Part shown: positions 30,485-41,624 of the stretch, piece after piece | How the letters are laid out: each line of letters opens with the position of its first letter | How positions within the stretch are numbered: position 1 is the stretch's first letter | Assembly: GCA_003586115.2 (NCBI GenBank) | Contig: QVOM02000126.1 | Coordinates: 10,469,036 to 10,533,035, forward strand | Origin: Salvator merianae | Taxonomy: Eukaryota; Chordata; Lepidosauria; Squamata; Teiidae | Length of the DNA: 64,000 bases | Reading direction: 5' to 3' | The notes under the pieces: generated by a model | What the model was told of the DNA's origin: nothing | The model's input: only the letters and a program-made list of their open reading frames with translations | The model's database searches: none | Position numbers and translations under genes: made by a program

Positions 30485-32003
30485 TCTCAGCAATCTGGAG
30501 AGGTTTGGAGAGACAGGCAGGAGGCTTCTAAAGGCCATTTGCAGGGAGTGGAGAGCAGGTGGAGGTTTTGCCTTTTATTCTACTTGAGAATGCCCAGAAG
30601 CCATTGGTGGGCCACTGTGTGAGACAGGATGCCGGACTAGATGGGCCATGGCCTGATCCAGCAGGGTTCTTCTTATGTTCTTATCTAGAATGGATGCCTA
30701 GGTACTGCCTCCAGGTTGGACAGACAAACCAGATGCCTCAAAAGGCCATTTGTAGGGAGTGGAGAGCAGGTGGAGTTTTCGCTTTCATCTTCTGCTTGAG
30801 GTGCCCAAAAGCAATTGATGGGCCACTGAGCAAGACAGGATGCCAGACAAGATGGGCCATGGTCTGATCCAGCAAGGTTCCTCTTAGGTTCTTATAGGCA
30901 AATTCATGGAGGGCAAATGTATCACTAGCTTTTAGAATGGATGCCTAGGTACCACCTATGGGTCAAAGAGACAGGCAGGATGCCTCTAAAGGCCATTTGC
31001 AGGGAGTTGAGAGCAGGTGAAGGTTTTGCCCTTTTATTCTGCTTGAGATGCCCAGAAGCAATTGGTGGGCCACTGTGTGAGGCAGGATGCTGGACTAGAT
31101 GGGCCGTGGCCTGATCCAGCAGGGACTTTCTTACATTGTAGGGTTAAACAGATTATTGGAGGGCCAATGATTTATTAGAACTGATGCCTAAGTACCACTT
31201 CCAGGTTAGAGAGACAGCGTGCCCCTCAAGGCCATTTGCAGGGAGTTGGTGGGCCACTGTGTGAAATAGGACGCTGGACTAGATGGGTGGTGGCCTTATC
31301 CTGCAGGGCTCCTCTTATTTTCTTATGTTCTAAGGGAGTGGACAAATTCATGGAGGGCAGGAGTATCAAAGGCTACTAGAAACAATGCCAAGATACTGCT
31401 CCAGAGTGGAGAGTCAGGCAGGATGCCTCTAGAGGCCATTTGTAGGGAGTCAAGAGCAGTGAAGGTTTTGCCTTTTATTCTACTTGAGAATTCCCTGAAG
31501 CAATTAGTGGGCCACTGTGTGAGACAGGATGCTGGACTAGATGGGCTGTGGCCTGATCCAGCAGGGCTCCCCTTATGTTCTCATGTTATTTTCTGCCTCC
31601 AGGTTGAAGGGACAGGCAGGATGCCTCTAAAGGCCATTTGCAGGGAGTTGAGAGCAGGTGAAGGTTTTGTCGTTGTCTTCTGCTTGAGATGCCCAGAATC
31701 AATTGCTGGGCCACTGTGTGAGACAGGGCTGCTGGACTAGATGAGCCATGGCCTGATCCAGCAAGGCTCCTCTTATGTTCTTATCTAGAACGGATGCCTA
31801 AGTCCTGCCTCCAGGCTGGAGAGACATGCAAAATGCCTCTAAAGGCCATTTGCAGGGAGTGGAAAGCAGGTGAAGGTTTCACTTCCATCTTCTGCTTCAG
31901 ATGCCCAAAAGCAACTGATAGGCCACCAAGTGAGACAGGATGCCAGACTAGATGGGCCATGACCTGATCCAGAATGGCTCCTCCTATGTTCTCATGTTCT
32001 TAT
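30485..32003 (+). mobile_element. Head-to-tail array of seven CR1 3' ends
   Basis: Seven consecutive 5'-truncated copies of the same CR1 3' region, each ending in a variant of CTCCTCTTATGTTCTTAT and each followed at once by the next copy's 'ctagaatggatgcctaggta' or slightly upstream sequence. Approximate units: 30485-30684, 30685-30895, 30896-31137, 31138-31330, 31331-31588, 31589-31784, 31785-32003. All are in one orientation. Copies differ from each other by many substitutions, so they are not a recent satellite. No coding potential. Confidence 0.9.
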
Positions 32004-32269
32004 CTGCTGTCACTCCCAACCAGCTGCATATTACAGCTTATAAGCAGAACTTTGTCCTGCTCACAGTCTCCCAGGAGCAGGTCTTGTGATGCACGCTGCC
32101 TTCCTTGCCAGAGGAGGTCACACAGCTATCAGGGCAAGGAACCACTGGCATTATATTGTTATTTCCGCCAGTTCATTATAGTTGTGTTTTACATTAGCTT
32201 TATTGTGACCCAACCAGAGCCCTTTGAGTACAGAGCAGAAAGAAATGCAAAACAAACCCACTTTATCCA
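32004..32269. other. No recognised feature
   Basis: Transition from the CR1 array into older sequence; nothing assigned. Confidence 0.35.
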
Positions 32270-32412
32270 TCACAAATTCATCCAAACTCTTTTGGAAGCC
32301 TTTAAAACTGGCGACCACTACCATATCTTGTGGCAGGCAATTCCACACTTTAATTATCCAACACAGTGTTTCTTTTTCTCTGTTCTAATTCTTCCTGGAG
32401 TCAGCTTTGTTG
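32270..32412 (-). mobile_element. Old CR1-like ORF2 fragment
   Basis: 'catatcttgtggcaggcaat' followed by 'tccacactttaattat' and 'cagtgtttctttttc' is the CR1 C-terminal coding region seen elsewhere as 'cacctcttctggtactcaat...ccataga'. More diverged than the other copies here. Confidence 0.55.
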
Positions 32413-32689
32413 GAAATCCTCGCATCTATATCTTTATTAGTCTCCCCTATATCTCTTTTAGCCATTTCCAAATCTTCCTTCCACACCATTAATCACTATT
32501 TGTTTATAATCTCTAATTCCCCCACTATCATTCTACATGTGCTGCCACTGATTCCCTTTTTACCACTCGGTTTCAATTTAATGGTTTTCTCCAAAGGATC
32601 ATTTGATCTAGTTATTACCTCTCTAATTTCTTCAGCAGGCTCCAGATGCTGGCCAGATATATAGCCCCTCTGGAATTTCTGCTTGTTAC

Positions 32690-33055
32690 CTAGACAGCAC
32701 AGGGACCAGTGCTGTCTGTGCATTTTTTCGTGATGCACACATCCTGGAATTTTGCTGGCACAAAATACCCAGAAGTGCATGATCACGTCCATCACACCTG
32801 CACAGCTATGTTTTTGCCCCCCCGGACATAATCAGTGGGCACTTGCAGAATGGTAGTTCTTTCCAGACAATAAGTTATAACACAATTTTGGAAAAACCCA
32901 CCCTCAGAGCCAGGTTTTCCCTCAATAGGCTATAGGGGGATCTAGGGGATATATAGTGAGGCTATGGTGGGGTTGCCACAGATTCATGTGGCAATCCCAC
33001 CATAGTGCAGACATAATAGCGCTATATTTCCCCCATCTGGATGGGGCCTTCCTTA
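32690..33055 (-). mobile_element. DNA element 'CTGCACTATGGTGG', minus copy
   Basis: The reverse complement matches 38411-38720. The right terminus here ('ggcaatcccaccatagtgca', 32992-33011) is the complement of the left terminus there, including an inner hairpin between CTATGGTGG and CCACCAT. Superfamily not determined. Confidence 0.65.
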
Positions 33056-33090
33056 GGCAAATAACTTATAATTCCTCTCACTTGCAGCCA

Positions 33091-33178
33091 ACTCTTCTTC
33101 CCGGAGGCCCTGCGAACAGCTATGGTGCGCTTTCCGTGGGGCGCGAACACCCAGGCTTAAAGCCGGCAGCCGCCACTG
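33091..33178. mobile_element. Half copy of the fold-back hAT MITE
   Basis: Only the right arm remains (GGAGGCCCTGCGAACAGC to GCAGCCGCCACTG). Flanking 8-mers TGCAGCCA and TGCAGCAG agree at six of eight positions, so it may have inserted in deleted form, but the left terminus is missing. Confidence 0.65.
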
Positions 33179-33950
33179 TGCAGCAGTCAAGGCCAGACAA
33201 ACTGTTGAAGCAAACTCAGTGGTCCCCTAACACGGCAAACTCTGCAGGGTACCAAAGTGACAGGATAGAATGAAACTTTTGCTTGTGGATATTCTAGTTA
33301 AATAAAAACTGCAGACCCTGCAGGATTTGGTAGGTCATGCATCTGTTATGCTTTGCAATTAGCAGCAATAAATCTTCTGGACAGTAAAATGCTTGGCAGC
33401 TTCCCAGGAAAGCAGCAGCAGCCGTCGGCCTTATGGAAATTCAGCAGGAATGGGTCAAGGAGCAGACGTGATCCAAAGTCGTTAACCAAGTCCCTACCAA
33501 GATAAGCCAGGAATCCACCACTGGGGTTCAGGAAGCAAGGAACGCGAAGGCTCAGGATGCTTGTGATGCTTGCTAGCAGCAACAAGAGATAACTGGCCGA
33601 GAGCCAATATAATACCTGTTTCTCCGCACAGCTGGTCTAATCACACCTGCCACACCACTGCAGGCTGGCCACAGAAACTGCCAAACCAATTAACCCAGCC
33701 ATAGAAAAAGCTGGAAAAAAATCCAGGTGTATCTGATGTTTGGCAAATTTTCTACAGCTTTTGTCAACCCTGCACCACTGCTTATGCTTGTTCGCAGCCC
33801 TCTGTCCCAAAACATGCTGCCTTCCTCTTTCAGCTGCTGGGATAGTTTCCTCCAAGTCCTTCACCCTCCTCTACCAGCTGAGGTGGAAGTAGCATCACAG
33901 AGGCATGGGTTGGGGGACAGGGCCTGCTCGGAGTGGCTTCTTCTTCAGCT
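33179..33950. other. No recognised feature
   Basis: Probably unique sequence with no supported gene. The open frame starting 33727 is credible only from about 33953, where it becomes CR1 ORF2. Confidence 0.4.
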
Positions 33951-33952
33951 GT

Positions 33953-34660
33953 CTGACTTAAGAGGGGACCTGACTGAAGTATATAACACCATGCATGCTG
34001 TGGAAAAGGTGGATAGAGACAACTTCTTTTCTCTACTACACAACACTAGGGCCGGGGAGCACTCTATGAAGCTGATGGGGAGGCGAGTTAGGACCAACAA
34101 AAGGAAGCCTTTTTTCACCCAGAGGGTCATCAGTCTATGGAATTCACTACCAGAAGAGGTGGTGACAGCAACCAGCCTGGACAGCTTTAAGAAGGGATTG
34201 GACAGATTCATGGAGGTCAGGTGTATCAATGGCTGCTAGAATGGATGCCTAGGTATTGCCTCCAGGTTGGAAAGACAGGCAGGATGCCTCTAAAGGCCAT
34301 TTGCAGGGAGTCAAGAGCAGGTGAAGGTTATGCCTTTGTCTTCGGCTTGAGAATGCCCAGAAGCACATGGTGGGTCACTATGTGAGACAGGATGCTGAGC
34401 TAGAAGGGCTATGGCCTGATCCACCATGGTTCCTCTTATGTTCTTATGTAGAATGGATGTCTAGGTAATGCCTCCATGCTGGAGGGACAGGCAGGATGCC
34501 TCTAAAGGTCAGTTGCAGGGACTCAAGAGCATGTGAAGGTTTTGCCTTTTTATTCTGCTCAAGAATGCCCAGAAGCAATTAGTGGGTCACTGTGGAGGCA
34601 GGATGCTGGACTATGTGAGTTTTGGTCTGATCCAGCAGGGCTCCTCTTAAATTCTTCTAT
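33953..34660 (+). mobile_element. CR1 ORF2 C-terminus plus two head-to-tail 3' ends
   Basis: 33953-34239 is in frame with the CR1 ORF2 C-terminus: 'LRGDLTEVYNTMH', 'FFTQRVISLWNSLPEEVV' and 'SFKKGLDRFMEVR' parallel the pieces at 15956-16402. The first copy ends at about 34446 (CTCTTATGTTCTTAT). A second 3' end follows at 34447-34660. Confidence 0.88.
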
Positions 34661-35382
34661 GCTTATGCCTAGTCCTGGGTGCTTCAGCTGAAGAAGTTAG
34701 GGGCAATGTCTCTTCCTCCTCCTCATCCTCAGAGCTGTCCATGACTTCATCCATCTCTATTATCTGCAGGCATTTTATTGGACCTGCCAACCTCCAGTAA
34801 AATGACTGCACCGGAGCAACATGGGGCAGCCATGTTGAATGGCAGGCTTTAATTCTGCTCCCTCACACCCCCACCCCCAATTTTCACAGTTCAACGTGTG
34901 CAAAAGGCAAACTTATATCAAGCCGTATTGAAAGCAGAACCATATTTTGCCTAGTGTGCCAAAAAAAAAACGGATTTGGAAAAATCCCTTTTCCTGCATC
35001 CACCTTGTAATATTTTTCCTGTGATTCTTAGCTAAAGTGGATCTTTTGCCAAAAATAAATCCTGGGAGGTCATCAAGAACAGGACATTTTCCAGAACCTG
35101 ACCAAAAGGTTTTAGGTTGCCCTGTGAATATGGTTCCTACCAAGCCTGACAATTCATACAGGAAGTTTCGGGGTTTTTTCCTCAGCCATATTGGCAGTCC
35201 AGCTGTACTTTGGAGATATCTCCAAATGCTTGAGATCCCCGTATGCTTGAAAGTGTCCCGTAAAGAAATTCCTGATGCAAATACAGACCCCCGGAGGCTG
35301 TAAGTGCCTTATGGCCAGCCAGAAAGATTGTGCTCATGTTGTTGTTTGATACTATCAAGTCAGGGTTGACTCCTGGGATGCA
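34661..35382. other. No recognised feature
   Basis: No repeat or exon recognised. Contains one 10-A run near 34960. Confidence 0.4.
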
Positions 35383-36790
35383 GTCTGACATCATAAATTT
35401 AATCCATATCAGAAGAGTATGAGGACTGAGTTCGTCTTCCGATTGTTCCCATATTTACATTTCAACACGGACTAAATTCGGACTTGCTTCTTTTCACGTT
35501 GATGTTTCCCGTGCTTGGCATGGGGAAACTGTACCTTTTCTGCCTCCACCCCTCGCCAAATTCCCCTCCCTGGGCAGTCAGTGATTGGCTGCAGTGCCAG
35601 TGTTCAAATCTTGACTTCACAGGGGCAGGAAAGTCAAGCTCCGCCCTCCGTATTTCCCTGCTGCCATCTCAAATTCACTTGGTGGCATTTCTAGTCATTT
35701 GTCATTTGTTCCTTCTCCCTCTCTAGACTGTATCCACCCAAGCAGAACTTTAACACCACATCTACCACACAATACAGCTTCTTAAAGGGCAGATCACAAT
35801 TTTTGCTCCTTTGCAATTGCACTTTTGCACAATTGCACAATTTAAGAGTAACCCAAAAGCAGGGAGAAGTCCATGAAAAAGGGGAAACGTGGGGGGCTCC
35901 ATTATTGTGATAGTGTAGTTAATGGCCAGCAAATGGACTCCGCCTCACCTGCCCCTGAGACATCCACAGTGGCATGTGTCTCACTAAGTAGCTGTGTGAT
36001 GCTGACAGCAAAATTGATACTGAGTGGATTCTTTGTTGGGGTAAGAGGACTGCAGCCGCAAACAGGTGCAATGTTTTGAATTAAAACAGTCTCATGATGG
36101 CACCACAAAGATATCTAACATGTCTGCCCTCTGAAAGCGCTAGAGAGCAGGAGCTGCATTTAACCTTGCCTTGCCTTAATGTTGCTGTTGTGTTGTTCGT
36201 GTTTTTGTGCAAAATTGGGGGAAGGGTCCTCAGATTGAAGGAGAAGGGGGAGCAACCAGGAGCAAGGAGTGCATTTTGGAACTACCTTGTCCACCCCAGC
36301 GGGCCAGCTGGCTGTTGTGGCCTCCCTCTCTAGCATGCAGCCTGCAGTGAACCGTGTCTCTGCCTAAAGTTTACTGTAGCGCTGTGGCAGTTTTGCGCAA
36401 AAGTCCATAAACCTAGAAGGAGCTCTGTTTCTTGGTTTATTCGGCAGACAGAAGTGGAGGAAGCCTTTAATTTCTTCCTGGCAGTGCTGCATGGGAGATA
36501 AAGGAGGAGGAGGGACCACAGATTGGCAAAGGAAAATGGAGGACAGCTTACTTTTCTCCTGGCAGCGGTGAAAGGGGGGGAGATAAAGGAGGTGGAAGGA
36601 ACTACTGTGCTTCCTGCCCACCCACCCCTGCTGGCCACGGTGCCTGCCCTCCCGAGTACAATACCCACAACAAAATCTATCATTGAACGGCAGGAAATGG
36701 GGAGCCCTCCCGCTGCACCTCCCCCAAAACAGTACGGTCCCTCCCATATAGTCTTCGTGCATGTTCTCACATCACAAAGTAAAGCGGGCT
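35383..36790 (-). mobile_element. 1.4-kb interspersed DNA element, minus copy
   Basis: The reverse complement is colinear with 58059-59438 over its whole length. Matching landmarks are 'gacttttgcgcaaaac' (near 36390-36410 and 58625-58640), 'gtgtctcac'/'gggacacatgccac', 'gtgattggctgcagt'/'gactgcatccaatcactg', and 'aaattcccctccct'/'agggaggggaatt'. The 15-bp outer terminus at the high-coordinate end is missing. There is no intact transposase, so it is probably a non-autonomous DNA transposon. Confidence 0.8.
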
Positions 36791-37025
36791 AGTGACTCTG
36801 ATGGCCAGTTTTCCCAAAACACTGCTATTACTTACCTTGTGGGAGGAGATGCTATTCTGGAATAGGCCACAGTGCATGTGTGGGCCCCCAAAAAGATGGG
36901 CGCGCATGCGCAGTGGTCACAATCATTCATTTGCCCCCACACTGTCTAGGCTAGAGGCTTTTCTCCAGAATATCACCTGTTAGGGAGATATTTGGCCTGC
37001 ATTTGGAGTAGGCCGTAGACTGTAG
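36785..37025 (+). mobile_element. DNA element 'CTGCACTATGGTGG' family, right part
   Basis: 'gtgactctgatggccagttt' then 'tcccaaaaca' matches 38525-38550, and the end 'tccagaatatcacctgttag' matches 38730-38755. The left part is missing. Confidence 0.6.
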
Positions 37026-37099
37026 CATAGTTTTCCAGTGCAAATCCATTAAGCCTTTTCTTTCAGGGCATTTTCCCTTTTATTAAGAACTGGATTCAT

Positions 37100-37430
37100 G
37101 GATATAGATGAATGGTGCTTTGCTTAAAGGTATGGATATTGACCTATAAAGTCTTAAATAGGTTGGGGTCTAGGTGTTTAAGGGACCACGTGCCTTCCTT
37201 TCAACCATCCCGAGCATCAAGAACTGAAGGAGAGGCACAGTTGTTGGTTCCCACAGCAGAATAACCACAGTTGGAGAGCACTTGTGGCATGGCCATTTCT
37301 ATGGTCCTGTGTAGGCTGTGGAACTCCCTGCCACATGAGATCAGGATGTTCTCTACCCTGCTTAATTTTAAGAACGATCTGAAGATATGCCTCTTCACCA
37401 AGACGTGCGGTGGAAATAAAGGGGATGTCC
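37100..37430 (+). mobile_element. L2-like LINE ORF2 C-terminal remnant
   Basis: The frame 37271-37400 reads 'LWNSLPHEIR', then 'LNFKNDLKICLFTK', the order expected for the end of L2-type ORF2. The text before it translates to a decayed 'VLTYKVLNRLGS...LRDHVP'. No intact frame. Confidence 0.6.
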
Positions 37431-37799
37431 TGCTTCTAGTAATATGCTTTGATCAGTTTCATTTATGGCTGAGTTTGCCTAAAAGAATGTATTGTATTTA
37501 CATTTATCCATGGCTGGGTTTGACTAGCAGAACTTATATTAATAGTTATCCCTTATATAATGTCACTGCTTGGTTCCTGCAAATCACCATGTACCTCGAA
37601 ATGATATTATACAAATATTGCCACTTATAGAAAACTGGGGGTTAAGGGAGTCATGGAGTCTACCAGTAGAAGTCACTGCGGAAAGTTTCCTTGATTGCAA
37701 TAAACAAGGGAAAGTCACATTTTAGCATCTGCGCAAAAGCGGAGTGCTGTGAAAGAGAAAGCCACAGAGTGGACCTGTCCAGATGAGGGAGATAGAGTG

Positions 37800-38420
37800 C
37801 CATTATTTATTTATTTACTTATTTATTTGCATTTTTATCCCGCCCTATACCCGAAAGTCTCAGGGTGGGCTACAACAATTAAAACAAAACAAAACAAAAA
37901 CTCATAAAAGGCATGCAATAAAACAGTAGTCTGAAAGTAGGGAAGGAAAGCTGTACCTTTAGCCAAAGGCAAGGGTAAATAGGTGCGTCTTTATTGCACT
38001 CCTAAAGATGTAAAGTGAGGAAGCCTGACACACCTCAGGGGGAAGAGTGTTCCACAGTCTGGGGGCCACCACTGGAAAGGCCCTATCCCGGGTGCCCACG
38101 CCTTTAGCTGTTGACGGCGGTGGTACAACCAGGAGGGCCTCACCTGCAGGTCTTAAGGCACTGGCAGGCTGATAGGGGAGGAAGCATTCCTTTAGGTATT
38201 TGGGGCCCAAGCCATTTAGGGCCTTATAGGTTAAGGTTAACACCTTGAATTGGGCTCGGTAGCAAATTGGCAGCCAGTGCAGCTCTTTTAAGATCGGCAT
38301 GATATGCATCCGGCCAGCTGTTCCAGTCAGCAGTCTTGCTGCTGCATTCTGCACCAGTTGCAGCTTCCGAACCGTCTTCAGGGGCAGCCCCATGTAAAGC
38401 GCGTTACAGTAATCCAATTA
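37800..38420 (-). pseudogene. L2 LINE 3' end with ORF2 C-terminal fragment
   Basis: The frame 37959-38417 (152 aa, uninterrupted) is an L2-type ORF2 C-terminus: 'LQLVQNAAARLLTG', 'LKELHWLPICYRAQFKVL', 'YKALNGLGPKYL' and 'RLWNTLPPEV' occur in order. The minus-strand 3' UTR follows to 37800 and ends in ATAAATAAAT-type tail repeats. 5' truncated at about 38420. No catalytic RT motif is included, so it cannot encode a working enzyme, although this piece has kept its frame. Confidence 0.9.
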
Positions 38421-38800
38421 TGTCTGCACTATGGTGGTACTGCCACACATATCTGTGGCAACCCCACCATTGCTCTGCTATATCCTCCTAAAATCCTGCT
38501 CTAGCCTATTTCTGGAAAACCCAACTCTGATGGCGAGTTTTCCCAAAATAGGGCTAAAACGTAATGTCTGGAGGGAGCCACCATCCTGGAAGTGCACACC
38601 TGCATGTTGCAATCATGCACTTCCAAATATTGTGCACTGGAGAAATATACAAATGTGTGCATCACTAAAACGTGCACAGACAGCATTGGGCTCCTTGCTG
38701 TCTAGGCAACAAGCGATAATTCCTGAAGACCTATACTCCGGAATATCACTTGTTAGCAATAGATTCGGCCTCATTGGAGCCAGACTTTGACTGCATCTCC
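38421..38800 (+). mobile_element. DNA element 'CTGCACTATGGTGG' family, most complete copy
   Basis: Starts at the L2 boundary with GTCTGCACTATGGTGG (about 38415-38436) and a small hairpin (TGCCAC/GTGGCA). It runs through 'gcatgttgcaatcatgcact' to 'atatcacttgttagcaatag'. Partial relatives are at 32690, 36785 and 24960. Confidence 0.65.
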
Positions 38801-39019
38801 ATTACCAGAATAGGCACCTCAATCTGGAATGGAAACTGGCCTCCCTTAAAGGGCCTTTGCTGCTAAATGGAGCCACAGCCTTTACTAGCACTGTAGGAGC
38901 AAAACTATTTTTTTTTTAATTTATTTAAGCTTGTAACAGATAAATACAATACTAAAGAAAATTTTTAAAAAATCCAAAACCTTATGACAACAGACAACAA
39001 ACATCCTCTACCATCCAGA

Positions 39020-39480
39020 TCTAAAACGTAAAGATAGTCTGATTCACAATCATGGTAGCTTCTTCACGATTAAGAAAAATAATAGGCAGTGTAAAATTGT
39101 GTCAGATTTCTGTCAGAGTGGTATTATGATACACGTATAGACAAGGCTTCTGCAGTTGGAATCAAATTAGAATCTAATTTTGAAATAAAAGTAGTTACTG
39201 GGGAGCAGACATCTGCAAATGTTGCAGACAGCTCCTGGCCATTCATTAATTTACGTTGATAAGTCAGGTGTTCATTGATTGCCAGGTCCCACAATTTTTC
39301 ATACCAGCAAATGAGTGTTAAGTTTAGATTGGTCTTTCCATCCCAGGGAGATTACCTTCTTTACTGCCAGTAGCATAAAATCTAATAAAAATCTATGTTT
39401 GTAAGCTGTTGAGTCTTTGTTGTACATGTGAAGGAGGCCCATTTCTTTAGAAATGATTATTTCTCGTGGAAGTTTGCGGG
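39020..39480 (-). mobile_element. L1-like ORF2 C-terminal remnant
   Basis: The minus-strand translation reads 'LLAVKKVISLGWKDQSKLN', then with small shifts 'KLWDLAINEHLTYQRKL', matching the L1-type ORF2 C-terminal pattern (AGKKxIxLNWK ... EKLTY). Degraded, with stops. The poly-T/A zone at 38905-38960 may be its 3' tail. Confidence 0.5.
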
Positions 39481-39819
39481 AGCAAAACCATTTGAAACTC
39501 TAGCAGAGTCTCCATTTCAATCATCTACCTGGGCTGCGGGCGGGTGCCTTGGAGAAATATCTTGTCTGGTGCATTGAAAGCAACTCCATTACGAAGCGAG
39601 GAGGCACCCAATGGAATGGTGAACAAGGTGTTTACACCAAGGGCAGGAAATGGCACCATGGATTCAAAGACACCTACCACAGCCATTGCACCCTTTTCTG
39701 GGCAGCACGATCATCCTGGGGCGCCTCTTGTGACCACAAATGAACGCGTGGCAGGTGAAGTCACCCCGGCGGTTGGTGATGCCGCCTGCCATAAGTGGAG
39801 ACATGGCCTGTATCTTAAA

Positions 39820-40740
39820 AGAGCTACACTGGCTGCCAGTTTGCTACTTGAACCCAATTCAAGGTGCTAACTTTGACTTATAAGGCCCTAAAGAGCTTGG
39901 GCCCCAAATAGCTAAAGGAACGCCTTCTCCTATATCAACCTGTCTGTGTTGCCCAATATAGCCACTAATAGGGAGTGCTGGACAGAAGGAAGAATTAAAG
40001 CACAAGAGGCGAAGAGGTCATGGACAAGGCACGAGATAAGGATGCTAGGAAGAATAAAAGTAGCTACATGGTTGTAGGAAAACAGACTTTAACCACACCT
40101 CTTGTTTTCTTACAGTTCATTTGCATGGACATGCAATGTATCGAAATGTATGTAAGGGGTGGTAATTAATAATAATTAACATGTAATGATGCATATAGTA
40201 GAAGTGACCAATAGAAGTTAACATTAAAAGGTATGTATCCGTTAATGTATAAAAGGTGTGTAACTTCATTGTTCCCTTAGCTCTTGCTTTGTGGCAAAAG
40301 CTCCAAGCGTCCTTTATTTGCTGGCAAATAAATTTCTTGCCTTCACCTTGGAGGAAGTGCATTTTGGCGACGCATTTGCTCCAGGTGGCAGTCCTGTTCA
40401 TCTGCATGTTTGATTTATAGGCATAACATGCCCATGCCTTAAGAGCTGCAGATGAGGCCCTCCTGGTTGTACCACCACCTTCAGTAGCTAAAGGGTTGGG
40501 TACTTGAGATAGGACCTTCTCAGTGGTAGCCCCATACTACTATCTTCACTATATACATTTAGAGTACTGGTAAAAGTACACCTATTCACCCTGACCTTTG
40601 GCTGAGGAAACAGCTCCCCCACCTCACTTTCAGGCACTGCTATTGTTTTTATAGTGGGTTCTTCTTAATCTATTTTTACTGCTGTAACCTGCCCTGAGAC
40701 CTTCAGTTGTAGGATGGGATAAAAATACAAATAAACAAAC
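39820..40740 (+). mobile_element. L2 LINE 3' end, split by an LTR
   Basis: 39820-39946 encodes the L2 C-terminus ('gctacactggctgccagttt', 'aaggccctaaagagcttggg'). After the LTR it resumes at 40429 with 'tgcccatgccttaagagctg' and 'ctcctggttgtaccacca' (compare the minus copy at 38100-38180). It ends with the 3' UTR 'gtaacctgccctgagacctt' and AAATACAAATAAACAAAC. Confidence 0.8.
39947..40428 (+). mobile_element. Solo LTR of an endogenous retroelement, copy B
   Basis: 482 bp with inverted-type ends TGTTGCCC and GGCATAACA. TATA box TATAAAA at 40248-40254, AATAAA at 40327-40332. Colinear with 14768-15262 but with many substitutions. It interrupts an L2 whose text continues on both sides. The TSD is not clear. 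No internal genes are present. Confidence 0.8.
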
Positions 40741-41624
40741 TATGGTAGGGATGGTAGTGTTGTTGGCTGCTGTTGCCTTTGTAAAGAAGAGCAGTGCAAA
40801 AACGTTGATGAAATAAGACACAGAAGCGGAAGAATCTTCTGCTTTCGATCTGGCCCTCCCCAAAAACAATCGAAGCAAGATTCTCCCATGTGCACTGAAG
40901 CTTTTTCACTTTGCCTTGAAAAGAAGAGGCTAAAAAGGCAGCAGCTCCAGTTAATGGCCAAATTCCTATGAATCACTGACAGGGGTTAATTGCATTTTCC
41001 AAAGTGGAGGCGGCGGGGGGGGCACAGCAGGCTTCCTCACTGATTTTAACAAGAGCCCAGTTAAGTGATTTCCAAGCAGCTGCTATACAAATGTAGCAAC
41101 GTTTGACCAAGCAGCTCATGAGCAGCCTGTCCTACCCATCTGATGTCTCCTGCGGCCTCTGCCTCCTTGGGTCAACAGAGCCGGGCTGCTGGGACCTTTG
41201 CACCCCCACATCTGCTTACGGATGCAGGGTGGCCTGGCCTTCTCTTCCAGCCAGAGCCCACACTCTTTGCAGGAGCAAGAAGCAATGAACCAAGGAAGCC
41301 AGGAAGATTTCAGCAGGCATGGGTTGGCACAGAAGGGCCGAGTGGGCAGCACAGATGGATGGATGCATTCAGTGCAGCTTATAGGGGCATAATCTTTTAG
41401 ACTTGGTCGGGTCAGGTTATATGGGGGTTTCTTTGAACAACAACTTCAGCTCCCATCATTCCACACCAACCACATGGAGACTGGCATGAAATGATACGAG
41501 GTGTATTTCCAGAAATATGGGGGGGGGGCACATCTTGAGCACCCCTGCAGCAAGGTCTCATTAACAATTAGCTCTACCTATCCTGAACCCACTGGTATCC
41601 CTTTATTTTGCCTGCCTTGTTCCT
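40741..41624. other. No recognised feature
   Basis: Several open frames on both strands, none with a domain. Confidence 0.4.
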
